Origin: G963667075 sp963667075
GTDB taxonomy: Bacteria; Pseudomonadota; Alphaproteobacteria; Micavibrionales; Micavibrionaceae
Direction of reading: 5' to 3'
Assembly (NCBI GenBank): GCA_963667075.1
Contig: OY762938.1
Location: 1,488,001-1,552,000 of the forward strand
DNA length: 64,000 nt
The notes beneath the pieces are model-generated. The model worked only from the letters and a program-made list of their open reading frames with translations. It made no database searches and was not told the origin of the DNA. The translations under genes and the position numbers were made by a program. Within the stretch, counting starts at the first letter, position 1; each line of letters begins with the position of its first letter. Below are positions 16,324 through 24,136 of this stretch, one piece after another.

Positions 16324-17864
16324 TCGGTTGATAACGCAAAGACGCGTTCTTTGACATTGTCTTCAACCATTTGTGCTTTTTTTACACCACTGTTTTCTAT
16401 GACTTTCAGGAATTTTTCCTGGTCGCTTGCCTGCTCGAATTCAAACCCCATAAGGGCACGGCCTATGTCTTCACCAGAATAGACATAGTTGAAATAGCAT
16501 ATATTGGCAATGCCTGAAATTTTGCGCAACAGATCGCGTAACGCGCCTTGCCTTTCTGCAAAATGGATGTGCATAAGCAAGGGATTTTCAAAAAGTGCCG
16601 GATTATAATTGATGATACGGTACCTGATGTCCGGGTCGTTTGTGACATCTTCAAACGGAATACCGGCTTTTTTCAAATCTTGTTCCAGTTTTTCCATTTC
16701 TTTGGCGGAGGCCTCGAACGCCACGACCGGATAGCCTGTTTTTGTATGCACTTTGCCGTACTGGAATTCAGATACGTTGACATCTGAGAAAATCGAATCC
16801 AGCAGACCGAGCAGGCTGCCTTTTTCTTCATTCAGGTGAAAGCGGAGGTAACGCCTGCGGTTTGCGCCAACGGCGGACTGGCTGGAAATCAGGGAAAGCT
16901 TTTCAAAATCCATATTGGCACCACAAATAATGGTCAGGATTTTTTTGCCTTTGAGCGCATCTTCGTGGCTTTCCGCATATTTCATGAGCGCAGCAACGCC
17001 CATGGCACCTGCTGGTTCAGGGATAACGCGGATGGATTCCCACAATGTTTGAATGCCGGCGGAAACTTCTGCATTTGTGACGGTAACAATCTCATCAATA
17101 TATTTTTGGCATATTTTAAAGGTCAGATCGCCGGGGCGTGTTACGGCTGTGCCATCACAAAAAGTATCAACATAGTCTAGCGTTGTGGGCTCTCCGGCTT
17201 CCAGAGAGGTTTTCATGCTGGCTTGATCAACGCCTTCAACACCAATGATTTTGATATCCGGGTTGTGGATTTTTAACCAGCTTGCCACGCCTGCGGCCAT
17301 GCCGCCGCCACCAATCTGAATGAAGGCGTAGTCAAACGGGCCTTCACCGGATAAAATAACTTCATCGGCAATCGTGGCTTGTCCCGCAATGGTATAAATG
17401 TCATCAAAAGGGTGAACATAGGTGTAACCATGTTCCTTTGCATACGCTTTTGCAGCATCGCCGGCTTCGTTATAGGTGTCGCCGATCAGTTCTATTTCTA
17501 CATGATCGCCGCCATGTTTTTTAACCGCCTTTTGCTTCATTTTCGGCGTTGGCCGCGGCATAAATATTTTGGCGTCTATACCAAGCTCCCGGCAGGCAAG
17601 GGCAACGCCTTGTGCGTGATTACCTGCTGAAGCGGCAACAACTTTTTTGCAATCTTCCCGTTCTTTTAACAGGGAAGTGCAGTTGTAAGCTCCGCGCCAT
17701 TTATAGGCATTAATGGGAGAAAGGTCTTCGCGTTTTACGAAAACGTCATATGCTTCACCATTGAGCGGCAGTTTCTGTAAGGGTGTCGCTTTCCCGATAC
17801 GGTAGATACGCGTTCTGGCTCTTAAAATTTCTTCTAATAATTTATCGGTTAGTTTATCAGTCAT
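16320..17864 (-). CDS. ilvA: Biosynthetic threonine ammonia-lyase IlvA
   Basis: A PLP enzyme that deaminates threonine to 2-oxobutanoate, the first committed step of isoleucine synthesis. Starting at MTDKLTDKLLEEI (17864) it has 514 aa, the typical full length. The catalytic domain has the PLP lysine in SPINAYKWRGAYN, the AGNHAQGVA motif and the glycine-rich IGGGGMAAG phosphate-binding loop. Two ACT-like regulatory domains (about 335-410 and 430-505) indicate feedback control by isoleucine and valine. The longer frame to 17903 would overlap rsmE and is unlikely. Confidence 0.93.
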   Translation of the reverse strand: MTDKLTDKLLEEILRARTRIYRIGKATPLQKLPLNGEAYDVFVKREDLSPINAYKWRGAYNCTSLLKEREDCKKVVAASAGNHAQGVALACRELGIDAKIFMPRPTPKMKQKAVKKHGGDHVEIELIGDTYNEAGDAAKAYAKEHGYTYVHPFDDIYTIAGQATIADEVILSGEGPFDYAFIQIGGGGMAAGVASWLKIHNPDIKIIGVEGVDQASMKTSLEAGEPTTLDYVDTFCDGTAVTRPGDLTFKICQKYIDEIVTVTNAEVSAGIQTLWESIRVIPEPAGAMGVAALMKYAESHEDALKGKKILTIICGANMDFEKLSLISSQSAVGANRRRYLRFHLNEEKGSLLGLLDSIFSDVNVSEFQYGKVHTKTGYPVVAFEASAKEMEKLEQDLKKAGIPFEDVTNDPDIRYRIINYNPALFENPLLMHIHFAERQGALRDLLRKISGIANICYFNYVYSGEDIGRALMGFEFEQASDQEKFLKVIENSGVKKAQMVEDNVKERVFALSTD

Positions 17865-17869
17865 TATGT

Positions 17870-18583
17870 TTATGTGCCTGAAATGGCAAGACACGTCAAG
17901 CACGCTGTTTCAGCACGCAGGATGTTTTTGCCTAAAGAGACGGCCTTTACGTATGTTTTGCTTTCCAGATATTCTTTTTCTTTTTCTGAAAAACCGCCCT
18001 CCGGTCCGACGAGAAAGGCGGTATCATCGTTCGTGGCTTTAAGTTTTTCTGTGTTTTTGCGCTCAATGCATGCCATGACAGGGCGTGTATCCGGCCATGT
18101 TTCTATTTTTTTCTCCAAAGACATGAGGGGAAAGAGTGAAGGCAAGTCAAGCCGTTCGCACTGCTCTGCCGCTTCAATGATCTGCGCTGTTAGCCGTTCT
18201 TCTTTGAGCTGGTGTACCTGTGTGTACTCTGTCACAACAGGATGCAGGGCGGTGACGCCGAGTTCTACCGCTTTTTCGATTAAAAAATCCATGGCAGCTT
18301 TCTTTTTAAGTGGTGCAAAGAGGAGGTGGTGTTGTTTTTTTTGTGCCTCTGTCTGAGGTCTTAATAATTCCATAGGCCTTGCTGTGCCTTTCTTTTTCTC
18401 CATGTCTGAAAGAGTGCAAAGCCATTCGCCTTCTCTGCCATTGAAAAGACGAATGTGATCTCCTGCTTGCTGTCTTAGGACGCTTCTGAGATAATGGATT
18501 TGTTTGTGATCAAGGAAAACGTTCTGTGCTTCCTTTAAAGTACAGTCTACAAACAGCCGAGGGGTTTTATAAAAATTTGTCAT
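17870..18583 (-). CDS. rsmE: 16S rRNA m3U1498 methyltransferase RsmE
   Basis: A SPOUT-class enzyme of 237 aa that methylates N3 of U1498 in 16S rRNA. It has an N-terminal PUA-like domain (HYLRSVLRQQAGDHIRLFNG), then the LFAPLKKKAAMDFLIEKAVELGV-type core, ERLDLPSLFP, and the knot motifs LVGPEGGFSEKE and SLGKNILRAETA. The gene lies 5 bp upstream of ilvA on the same strand. Its start codon overlaps that of the divergent ubiA in the tetranucleotide CATG. Confidence 0.93.
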   Translation of the reverse strand: MTNFYKTPRLFVDCTLKEAQNVFLDHKQIHYLRSVLRQQAGDHIRLFNGREGEWLCTLSDMEKKKGTARPMELLRPQTEAQKKQHHLLFAPLKKKAAMDFLIEKAVELGVTALHPVVTEYTQVHQLKEERLTAQIIEAAEQCERLDLPSLFPLMSLEKKIETWPDTRPVMACIERKNTEKLKATNDDTAFLVGPEGGFSEKEKEYLESKTYVKAVSLGKNILRAETACLTCLAISGT

Positions 18584-19493
18584 GACATATACCGATATCA
18601 GAAAATTTGGCTGGATTGAAATTTTTCCTGCAACAATACGCCCTTATTTTTATTTGATGCGTCTGGATCGTCCTATTGGGATATGGCTTCTTTTTCTACC
18701 AGCTCTTTGGGGGATCTTTATGGCCTCAGGTGGTCATGTCGGTTTAAATAACCCGGAGGTTTTATGGTTTTCTTTTTTGTTCCTGATGGGGGCTGTTGTG
18801 ATGCGGGGCGCGGGATGTGTCATCAATGATTTATGGGATGCGGATCTTGATGGACGGGTTGAACGCACCAGACAAAGGCCGATTCCCTCCGGTCAGGTTG
18901 TCAGACAACATGCCTTTGTTTTTTTGTCACTTCTTTTGTTAATCGGGCTTTTTATCCTGTCTTATCTGCCTGTTATGACGGTGTTGCTTGGTTTTCTGAG
19001 CCTGCCTTTAATTGTATTCTACCCCGTCATGAAAAGAATTACGTTCTGGCCGCAGGCTTTTCTTGGCGTGACGTTTAATTTTGGCATTCTGATGGGTTGG
19101 GCGGCTGTATCAGGCACGCTTTCTTTTTCTACAGTTCTTTTGTATCTCGGTGCGATTTTTTGGACCCTCGCCTATGATACGGTTTATGCTTTTCAGGATA
19201 AAAAAGATGATTTAGCGGTCGGGGTCAAATCAACAGCATTAAAATTCGGAGAGAACGGCAAGAGTATGGTGGCTGTTTTTTATGCGTTGGCTCTGTTCTT
19301 TATCGGGTGTGCAGGATTTTATATGGGTGCGGGGCTGTTCTTTATTGTAGGGATCTGGTGTTCTGCCCTTTATGCCGGATGGGAATTTAAACATTGGAAA
19401 ACGGATAGCCAAAAAAGTTGTTTGGCGTTTTTTAAATCCAATACGATTTTCGGCATACTGATTTTGTTTTCTATCTTATTGATACCCCTTTAG
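18582..19493 (+). CDS. ubiA: 4-hydroxybenzoate polyprenyltransferase UbiA
   Basis: An integral membrane prenyltransferase of 303 aa that attaches the polyprenyl tail to 4-hydroxybenzoate in ubiquinone synthesis. The two Asp-rich motifs are present: NDLWDADLDGRVERTRQRP and DTVYAFQDKKDD. About eight or nine membrane segments surround them. Upstream decarboxylation and hydroxylation partners (ubiD, ubiX, ubiTUV) are encoded at 57522-62058. The start codon overlaps the divergent rsmE start by 2 bp, so its upstream signals must lie inside rsmE. Confidence 0.95.
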   Translation: MTYTDIRKFGWIEIFPATIRPYFYLMRLDRPIGIWLLFLPALWGIFMASGGHVGLNNPEVLWFSFLFLMGAVVMRGAGCVINDLWDADLDGRVERTRQRPIPSGQVVRQHAFVFLSLLLLIGLFILSYLPVMTVLLGFLSLPLIVFYPVMKRITFWPQAFLGVTFNFGILMGWAAVSGTLSFSTVLLYLGAIFWTLAYDTVYAFQDKKDDLAVGVKSTALKFGENGKSMVAVFYALALFFIGCAGFYMGAGLFFIVGIWCSALYAGWEFKHWKTDSQKSCLAFFKSNTIFGILILFSILLIPL

Positions 19494-19508
19494 AGGCACC
19501 TATACGGG

Positions 19509-19976
19509 TTAATTGCCGTTTGGTAATTCTTCAATGACAGGGATGTATTTTATGTTTACGCCGCCTTCTTCAAGCATCTGAACAACTTTTTTGAACTCTT
19601 CGCCCCATTTGGGCTCATCAAGATCTGGTGCGTAGGCGATCAGGTGTGTAAGACCGCTTTGGATGATGGCTTTTGCACAATCGCTACAAGGAAACCAGGG
19701 GACATAAATTTTGCACCCTTCGAGCGCGATGCCTTTTCTTGCCGCATAATATATAGCATTTCTCTCTGCGTGAGAGCTCCAGAAATATTTTTCTCCATTC
19801 TCTTTATTATGCCGTTCCGGCAGATTTTCGTCTACGCCGTTTGGAAAGTTATTGCAGGCAGATGACTTAATGTTATTGTGTTGATCAACAATAACACAGC
19901 CAACTTTTCGCCCTTTTTCTCTGCTTTGATAGGCAATCTCATGGGCCATTTTCATAAATTTAAAATCCATATCCAT
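19509..19976 (-). CDS. Cytidine/dCMP deaminase-family protein
   Basis: A zinc-dependent deaminase of 155 aa with HAERNAIYYAARKG (zinc His and catalytic Glu) and VPWFPCSDCAKAI (the two zinc cysteines). The order and spacing fit the dCMP deaminase/ComEB-like branch, whose members convert dCMP to dUMP, but the substrate cannot be fixed from sequence. The start at MDMDFKFMKMAHE (19976 or 19970) is preferred because the longer frame runs through the CheY-like gene upstream; the SD is weak. It follows that gene by 26 bp. Confidence 0.85.
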   Translation of the reverse strand: MDMDFKFMKMAHEIAYQSREKGRKVGCVIVDQHNNIKSSACNNFPNGVDENLPERHNKENGEKYFWSSHAERNAIYYAARKGIALEGCKIYVPWFPCSDCAKAIIQSGLTHLIAYAPDLDEPKWGEEFKKVVQMLEEGGVNIKYIPVIEELPNGN

Positions 19977-20002
19977 AAGATAGCATTTCTGTTTTTTTTT
20001 AT

Positions 20003-20365
20003 CTAAAGAACGCCAACCATTTTGAAAGCGGCTTCTATTTTTTCTTTTTCGGTTGGTTTTTCGAGGAAAGCATTGGCACCTGCTTTTAAGGCGTCTTGCC
20101 TGTTTTTTTCGTTCTCTACACCGGAGAAAACAATAATGGGTAAGTTCTCTCCTTTTGCCTGACGGAGAAGGGGGATGAGTTCCAGTCCGTTTTCTTTCTT
20201 CAAGTGCCAATCAAGAAGCACAACGTCGATATTGTTTCCTTTTAGGGCATTCAGGCAGCTTTCTTTGCCAAAGGATTCTATAACATTAAAGCCAAGTGCC
20301 TCTATGAAAGTATGTCCTACATAGCGGCTGACTTCTACATCATCGACAATTAGACAGGTTTTCAT
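20003..20365 (-). CDS. Stand-alone CheY-like response regulator
   Basis: A receiver domain of 120 aa with the acidic pair in LIVDDVEVSRY, the acceptor Asp in VLLDWHLKKENG, the switch Ser in VFSGVENEKN and the Lys in FLEKPTEKEK. It closely resembles the operon CheY (5048-5413) in start (MKTCLVVDD / MKTCLIVDD) and length. It lies 20 bp downstream of the globin-coupled chemoreceptor, suggesting a dedicated output or a phosphate sink. Confidence 0.9.
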   Translation of the reverse strand: MKTCLIVDDVEVSRYVGHTFIEALGFNVIESFGKESCLNALKGNNIDVVLLDWHLKKENGLELIPLLRQAKGENLPIIVFSGVENEKNRQDALKAGANAFLEKPTEKEKIEAAFKMVGVL

Positions 20366-20385
20366 TCTTTCCCCCTTTCTTAAGG

Positions 20386-21780
20386 TTATTGTCTTTTTAT
20401 GTTGGCCAGGAAGATCTCAAGTTCTCCGCGCAAGGCATCATTCTTGTGTGTAAGGTCGATAGCAGAGTCACTTAATTTTTGGGACATGTCGCCTGTGTCG
20501 GCAGATGTCTTTGACACTGTTTCAGCAATATCAAAAGCTTTTTGAGAACTTTCAGAGGCACCTTGCGTACTGCGTACAATTTCACTCATCGCTGCAGTTT
20601 GTTCTTCCATAGCAGATGAAATGGATGTTGAGACTTCCTCCATTTCATTAATGGTTTTACCGATCTCCCCAATCGCTTTTACGGTGTCACCTATAGCACC
20701 TTGAACATCCTGAATATGTGTTGAAATTTCTGATGTGGCGGAGGCTGTCTGGTTGGCCAGCTCTTTGACCTCAGCGGCAACGACGGCAAAGCCTTTACCG
20801 GCTTCACCGGCTCTGGCGGCCTCAATACTTGCATTCAAGGCAAGCAGGTTTGTCTGTTCGGCAATTTCCTGAATAAGAGAAATAATCTCATCAATTTTTT
20901 GGGCGTTTTCCTGAAGTTGTGTAATGGCATTTGTTGCAATGTTTGATTTCTCTACTGCTGTTTTCGAAATGATGTTGGAGGTGCTTATTTGCGCGTTAAT
21001 CTCTGCAATAGAGGCGGACATTTCTTCTGCCGCAGAGGCCACAATGTTTGTATTCTGGGACGCGTTTTCGGCCGAATTTGCGAGTTCCTTTGCCTGTTTT
21101 GACCCTAGTTGAGCAAGGTCTGATAAATTTTCTGATGAGCTGCTTATATGATGTATGGTTTGCAGCAAATCCTGCAGGAAAGTGGTAGCGTTAGAGTCAA
21201 ACTCATCTGTTATACGGTCAAGCTTTTTCTCTTTCTCAATGTTTTCTTCCTTGATGTAAGTCGATATCGCCAGATCCATGTCCAGATAAACGGCCTTGAT
21301 AAGGGCCGTTAGTGTTTTTTTGAGCTGTCCTTTTGCGCTGGCGGTACCAAAGCCTTTGATTTGCTCATCTACGATTCCTGCTATGAGATCGGTTGTTAAC
21401 AGGGCGTAGCCGCCTATGTACCACTGGGGGGATAGCCCGATTCTTGAATGCGTATTACCAATTTTCAGGCTTGATTTAAGATAGTTTTCATCAAGCGTGC
21501 CTTCTGTAATATTTTCCCAGTGTTTAAGCTGCGCCTTTTTAGCGTAGTTCATGTGATCCGGGTTACTAAAGAAAGATATGAGGTCCGGCCATTGTGATAT
21601 GTGACTGTAAAAACGGTCAAGCGCGTCAGGCAGATGTTTATCGATAACCTTTTTAGCTTTTTTCAGTTCCTGAACGGAGAGGGCATCCAGTTCTATATAA
21701 TCGAGCCTTGTTCTTAGATCATCGTTCTTCTCATTGTTTTCTTCACCAATGGCAGCATTTGCTAGAAGAGGTTTTGCCAT
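20386..21780 (-). CDS. Globin-coupled chemoreceptor (HemAT-like)
   Basis: A soluble chemoreceptor with an N-terminal protoglobin domain (about 30-175) and a C-terminal MCP signalling domain. The proximal haem-ligand His lies in KIGNTHSRIGLSPQWYIGGY, as in HemAT aerotaxis sensors. The signalling tip is EQTNLLALNASIEAARAGEA..FAVVAAEV. There are no membrane segments. It is 464 aa from MAKPLLANA (21780); a start at 21798 is possible but has no SD. Such proteins bind oxygen at the haem and steer aerotaxis through CheA. No C-terminal CheR/CheB-docking pentapeptide is present. Confidence 0.9.
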   Translation of the reverse strand: MAKPLLANAAIGEENNEKNDDLRTRLDYIELDALSVQELKKAKKVIDKHLPDALDRFYSHISQWPDLISFFSNPDHMNYAKKAQLKHWENITEGTLDENYLKSSLKIGNTHSRIGLSPQWYIGGYALLTTDLIAGIVDEQIKGFGTASAKGQLKKTLTALIKAVYLDMDLAISTYIKEENIEKEKKLDRITDEFDSNATTFLQDLLQTIHHISSSSENLSDLAQLGSKQAKELANSAENASQNTNIVASAAEEMSASIAEINAQISTSNIISKTAVEKSNIATNAITQLQENAQKIDEIISLIQEIAEQTNLLALNASIEAARAGEAGKGFAVVAAEVKELANQTASATSEISTHIQDVQGAIGDTVKAIGEIGKTINEMEEVSTSISSAMEEQTAAMSEIVRSTQGASESSQKAFDIAETVSKTSADTGDMSQKLSDSAIDLTHKNDALRGELEIFLANIKRQ

Positions 21781-21887
21781 AATCCATTTCCCACACATGT
21801 TATCATTCAGATACAGAGTGGACTATAAGATAGTCAAAGAGTCTTTTCAAGCTGGATTGCAATCGTCTGCAACAGTGACGAATTCTT

Positions 21888-22718
21888 TCAGGCTGCTTTC
21901 TTTTGATTCTCTGCGGCTCGTTTGCTTTTTTGTGTTTCGGGATGCAGTATCTGATCTATGAGCTTTTTGAACATTATGACACCTGTTAGAAGAATTTCAT
22001 CAGGGAAGTCATAGTCAGGCGCATAAAGAGCCGAGCAGTCTTCGCCTGCTCCCAGACCAAACAAAGCCCCTTTATAACGTTTTGTGATGTGAGAAAAATC
22101 TTCATCGCCGGGGAAGGACATGTCTGTAATGCTACAGTGCAGTCCATTCTCAATTGCTACTTTTTGAATCATCTCGGCGGCATCTGCCCGGCAAATAATC
22201 TGATGCTTTGGAAACCCCGGAACGTTCTGGAGTGTAAAGGCATAATCGGGCTCAATTTTTTTGAAGTTGTCATGAGTACAACAGTCTCTGGCCCCTGTGC
22301 CTGTTTCTTTTGATGACTGGAACAGTAAAACGATACGGCCGCTCTCTGGTCTGTGGCGGGCGTAAATCTGTGCGATTCCTGCAACAATAGCCATATGTCC
22401 GTCATGGCCACACTTATGGGCGATGCCGTTATGAAGTGATTTGTAGGTGAGGTTTTCATTTGTTTCCTGAATCGGCAGGGCATCCAGCTCCGCCCGAATA
22501 AGGATGGTTCTACCCGAACGCCGCCCTTTGTAAACAACGGCGAATCCAGTCCCGGCGAGTGGGACAAGTTCATCAGGGGCACAATTGTCCAATAGATAGT
22601 CAATTATGTAGTCTGATGTCTCTTTTTCCTTCCCGGGCATTTCGGGATGTGCATGCAGCCAGTGACGCAGTTTTACAATTTTTTCAAAATTAAAACTCTT
22701 ATTGTGCGCTGAAGCCAT
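21888..22718 (-). CDS. Shortened M20-family amidohydrolase-like protein
   Basis: A protein of 276 aa from the M20D amidohydrolase family (usually about 380-400 aa). The N-terminal half is normal: LRHWLHAHPEMPGKE, the AELDALPIQE motif and the metal-binding HKCGHDGHM. The catalytic-Glu region reads QSSKETGTGA. After LQNVPGFP (where the family usually has LHNWPG) the lid/dimerisation domain of about 100 residues is missing, and the sequence jumps to the C-terminal part of the catalytic domain (PGDEDFSHI, SALYAPDYDF). The usual His residues of LHNWPG and LHxPxYDF are Gln and Tyr. Activity is therefore doubtful, though the frame is intact. Confidence 0.75.
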   Translation of the reverse strand: MASAHNKSFNFEKIVKLRHWLHAHPEMPGKEKETSDYIIDYLLDNCAPDELVPLAGTGFAVVYKGRRSGRTILIRAELDALPIQETNENLTYKSLHNGIAHKCGHDGHMAIVAGIAQIYARHRPESGRIVLLFQSSKETGTGARDCCTHDNFKKIEPDYAFTLQNVPGFPKHQIICRADAAEMIQKVAIENGLHCSITDMSFPGDEDFSHITKRYKGALFGLGAGEDCSALYAPDYDFPDEILLTGVIMFKKLIDQILHPETQKSKRAAENQKKAA

Positions 22719-22768
22719 CGCAAGGGTTCCTCATAGCAAAAAAACAAGCAGGCAACAGTCTGCTAAAA

Positions 22769-22791
22769 AAACCCTTTTAATGCAAGGGTTT
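22769..22791 (-). terminator. Intrinsic terminator on the minus strand upstream of macA
   Basis: On the minus strand AAACCCTT / AAGGGTTT forms an 8-bp stem with a 7-nt loop and is followed by about seven T. It lies between two divergent genes, so no annotated minus-strand gene ends here. It implies a short transcript starting between about 22800 and 22920. Confidence 0.6.
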
Positions 22792-22900
22792 GTTGTGTTG
22801 CTTTGCAGCAATATTGAAAAAAATTAGGGTATAGCGAAGGATTTTCTTTTTTGGATCGTATTATTGATTGTGGCAGGGTAATCTTCAAAAGAACGTGATT

Positions 22901-22906
22901 TATAAT
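22901..22906 (+). promoter_or_regulatory. Possible -10 element of macA
   Basis: A perfect TATAAT lies 15 bp before the macA start. No good -35 hexamer is visible at 16-18 bp, so the promoter may be activator-dependent or lie elsewhere. Confidence 0.3.
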
Positions 22907-22920
22907 CGGGATATATTTTA

Positions 22921-24117
22921 ATGAAAAGAATTCTATTGTTTTCGGTAGCGATACTTTCTCTTGGGCTGGTCTCATGGGGTGGCTATACGTATTATGCGCA
23001 AACCATTGTGGCACAAGAGGCCGGTGAGAAAGCCCGGTTTGCTACGGTTGAAATTGGCTCGGTAGAATCAGTCGTTTCATCGCAAGGTACGCTAGAACCT
23101 AAAAATTATGTGGATGTCGGGGCGCAGGTCTCCGGTATGATTAAGAACCTTTATGTCGATATCGGTGATGATGTAAAAACAGGCCAGCTAATAGCCGAAA
23201 TTGATCCTGATACTTATAATACGCAAATGCGTCGTGATGAGGCGAATCTTAAGAAGCTGGAAGCACAGAAAGCACAGCAAGAGGCCCTGATCAAGCAGGC
23301 AAAAACAAAATTAAAACGAAATCAGCGATTGTTAAAAGAGCGGGCCGTCAGCGCTGAAATTGTAGAGGACAGCCAGACGGATCTTGATATTGCAGTGGCA
23401 CAGCTTTTGTCTCTTGAAGCTCAGATTGAAGAGGCGCAGGCTACGCTTGAGGGGGATAAAATTAATCTGAACTATACCAAAATTTACGCGACGATGGATG
23501 GCACTGTTGTTGATAAATCTGTTGTTGAGGGGCAAACGATTAACTCGTCCCAATCGGCACCGGATATTGTGCAGATTGCCGATCTGGATGTTATGACGGT
23601 CTGGGCGGAAGTGGCTGAGGCTGATATCACACATATCAAGGAAGGCATGCCTGTCTATTTCACAACGCTGGGATCGAGCCGCAAATGGACGGCGACTGTT
23701 CGGCAGGTGTTGCCGACGCCGGAAGAAATAAATGATGTCATACTCTATAACGTTCTGGTGGATGTTGAGAACAAAGACCGGGAGCTTATGACCAGTATGA
23801 CAACCCAGATGTTTTTTGTGCTCTCTAATGCTGAAAACGTCCCGGTTATTCCAAAAGCAGCCCTTGTTGAGCCGCTCCCTGATCAAAATACAAAAGAAGG
23901 GGCTGCGTATAAAGTGTATGTTTTAAAGCCAAACCAGACAACTGAGGAAAGGATTATCCTCGTTGGTGCAATGGATCGTACGAAAGCGGCTGTTGTAAGC
24001 GGACTTGACGTTGGAGAAATGGTGTCTCTTGAGGTGAAAACAATTGATCTTTCCGGCTCTAAAAATAAACAAAGGCAGCAATCCATAAAGCGTCCGGGGA
24101 TGAGAGGGCGTCTCTAA
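22921..24117 (+). CDS. macA: MacA-like periplasmic adaptor of a tripartite exporter
   Basis: An HlyD/RND-type membrane fusion protein of 398 aa. An N-terminal membrane anchor (about 5-25) is followed by a lipoyl half (VDVGAQVSGMIKNLYVDIGDDVKTG), a long coiled-coil hairpin (about 95-180), the second lipoyl half (ATMDGTVVDKSVVEGQTI) and beta-barrel and membrane-proximal domains. It bridges the MacB-like ATPase (20 bp downstream) and the outer-membrane channel encoded third. Substrates may be macrolides, lipids or peptides. Confidence 0.9.
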   Translation: MKRILLFSVAILSLGLVSWGGYTYYAQTIVAQEAGEKARFATVEIGSVESVVSSQGTLEPKNYVDVGAQVSGMIKNLYVDIGDDVKTGQLIAEIDPDTYNTQMRRDEANLKKLEAQKAQQEALIKQAKTKLKRNQRLLKERAVSAEIVEDSQTDLDIAVAQLLSLEAQIEEAQATLEGDKINLNYTKIYATMDGTVVDKSVVEGQTINSSQSAPDIVQIADLDVMTVWAEVAEADITHIKEGMPVYFTTLGSSRKWTATVRQVLPTPEEINDVILYNVLVDVENKDRELMTSMTTQMFFVLSNAENVPVIPKAALVEPLPDQNTKEGAAYKVYVLKPNQTTEERIILVGAMDRTKAAVVSGLDVGEMVSLEVKTIDLSGSKNKQRQQSIKRPGMRGRL

Positions 24118-24136
24118 AAGGTGAGAGGATAGATGA

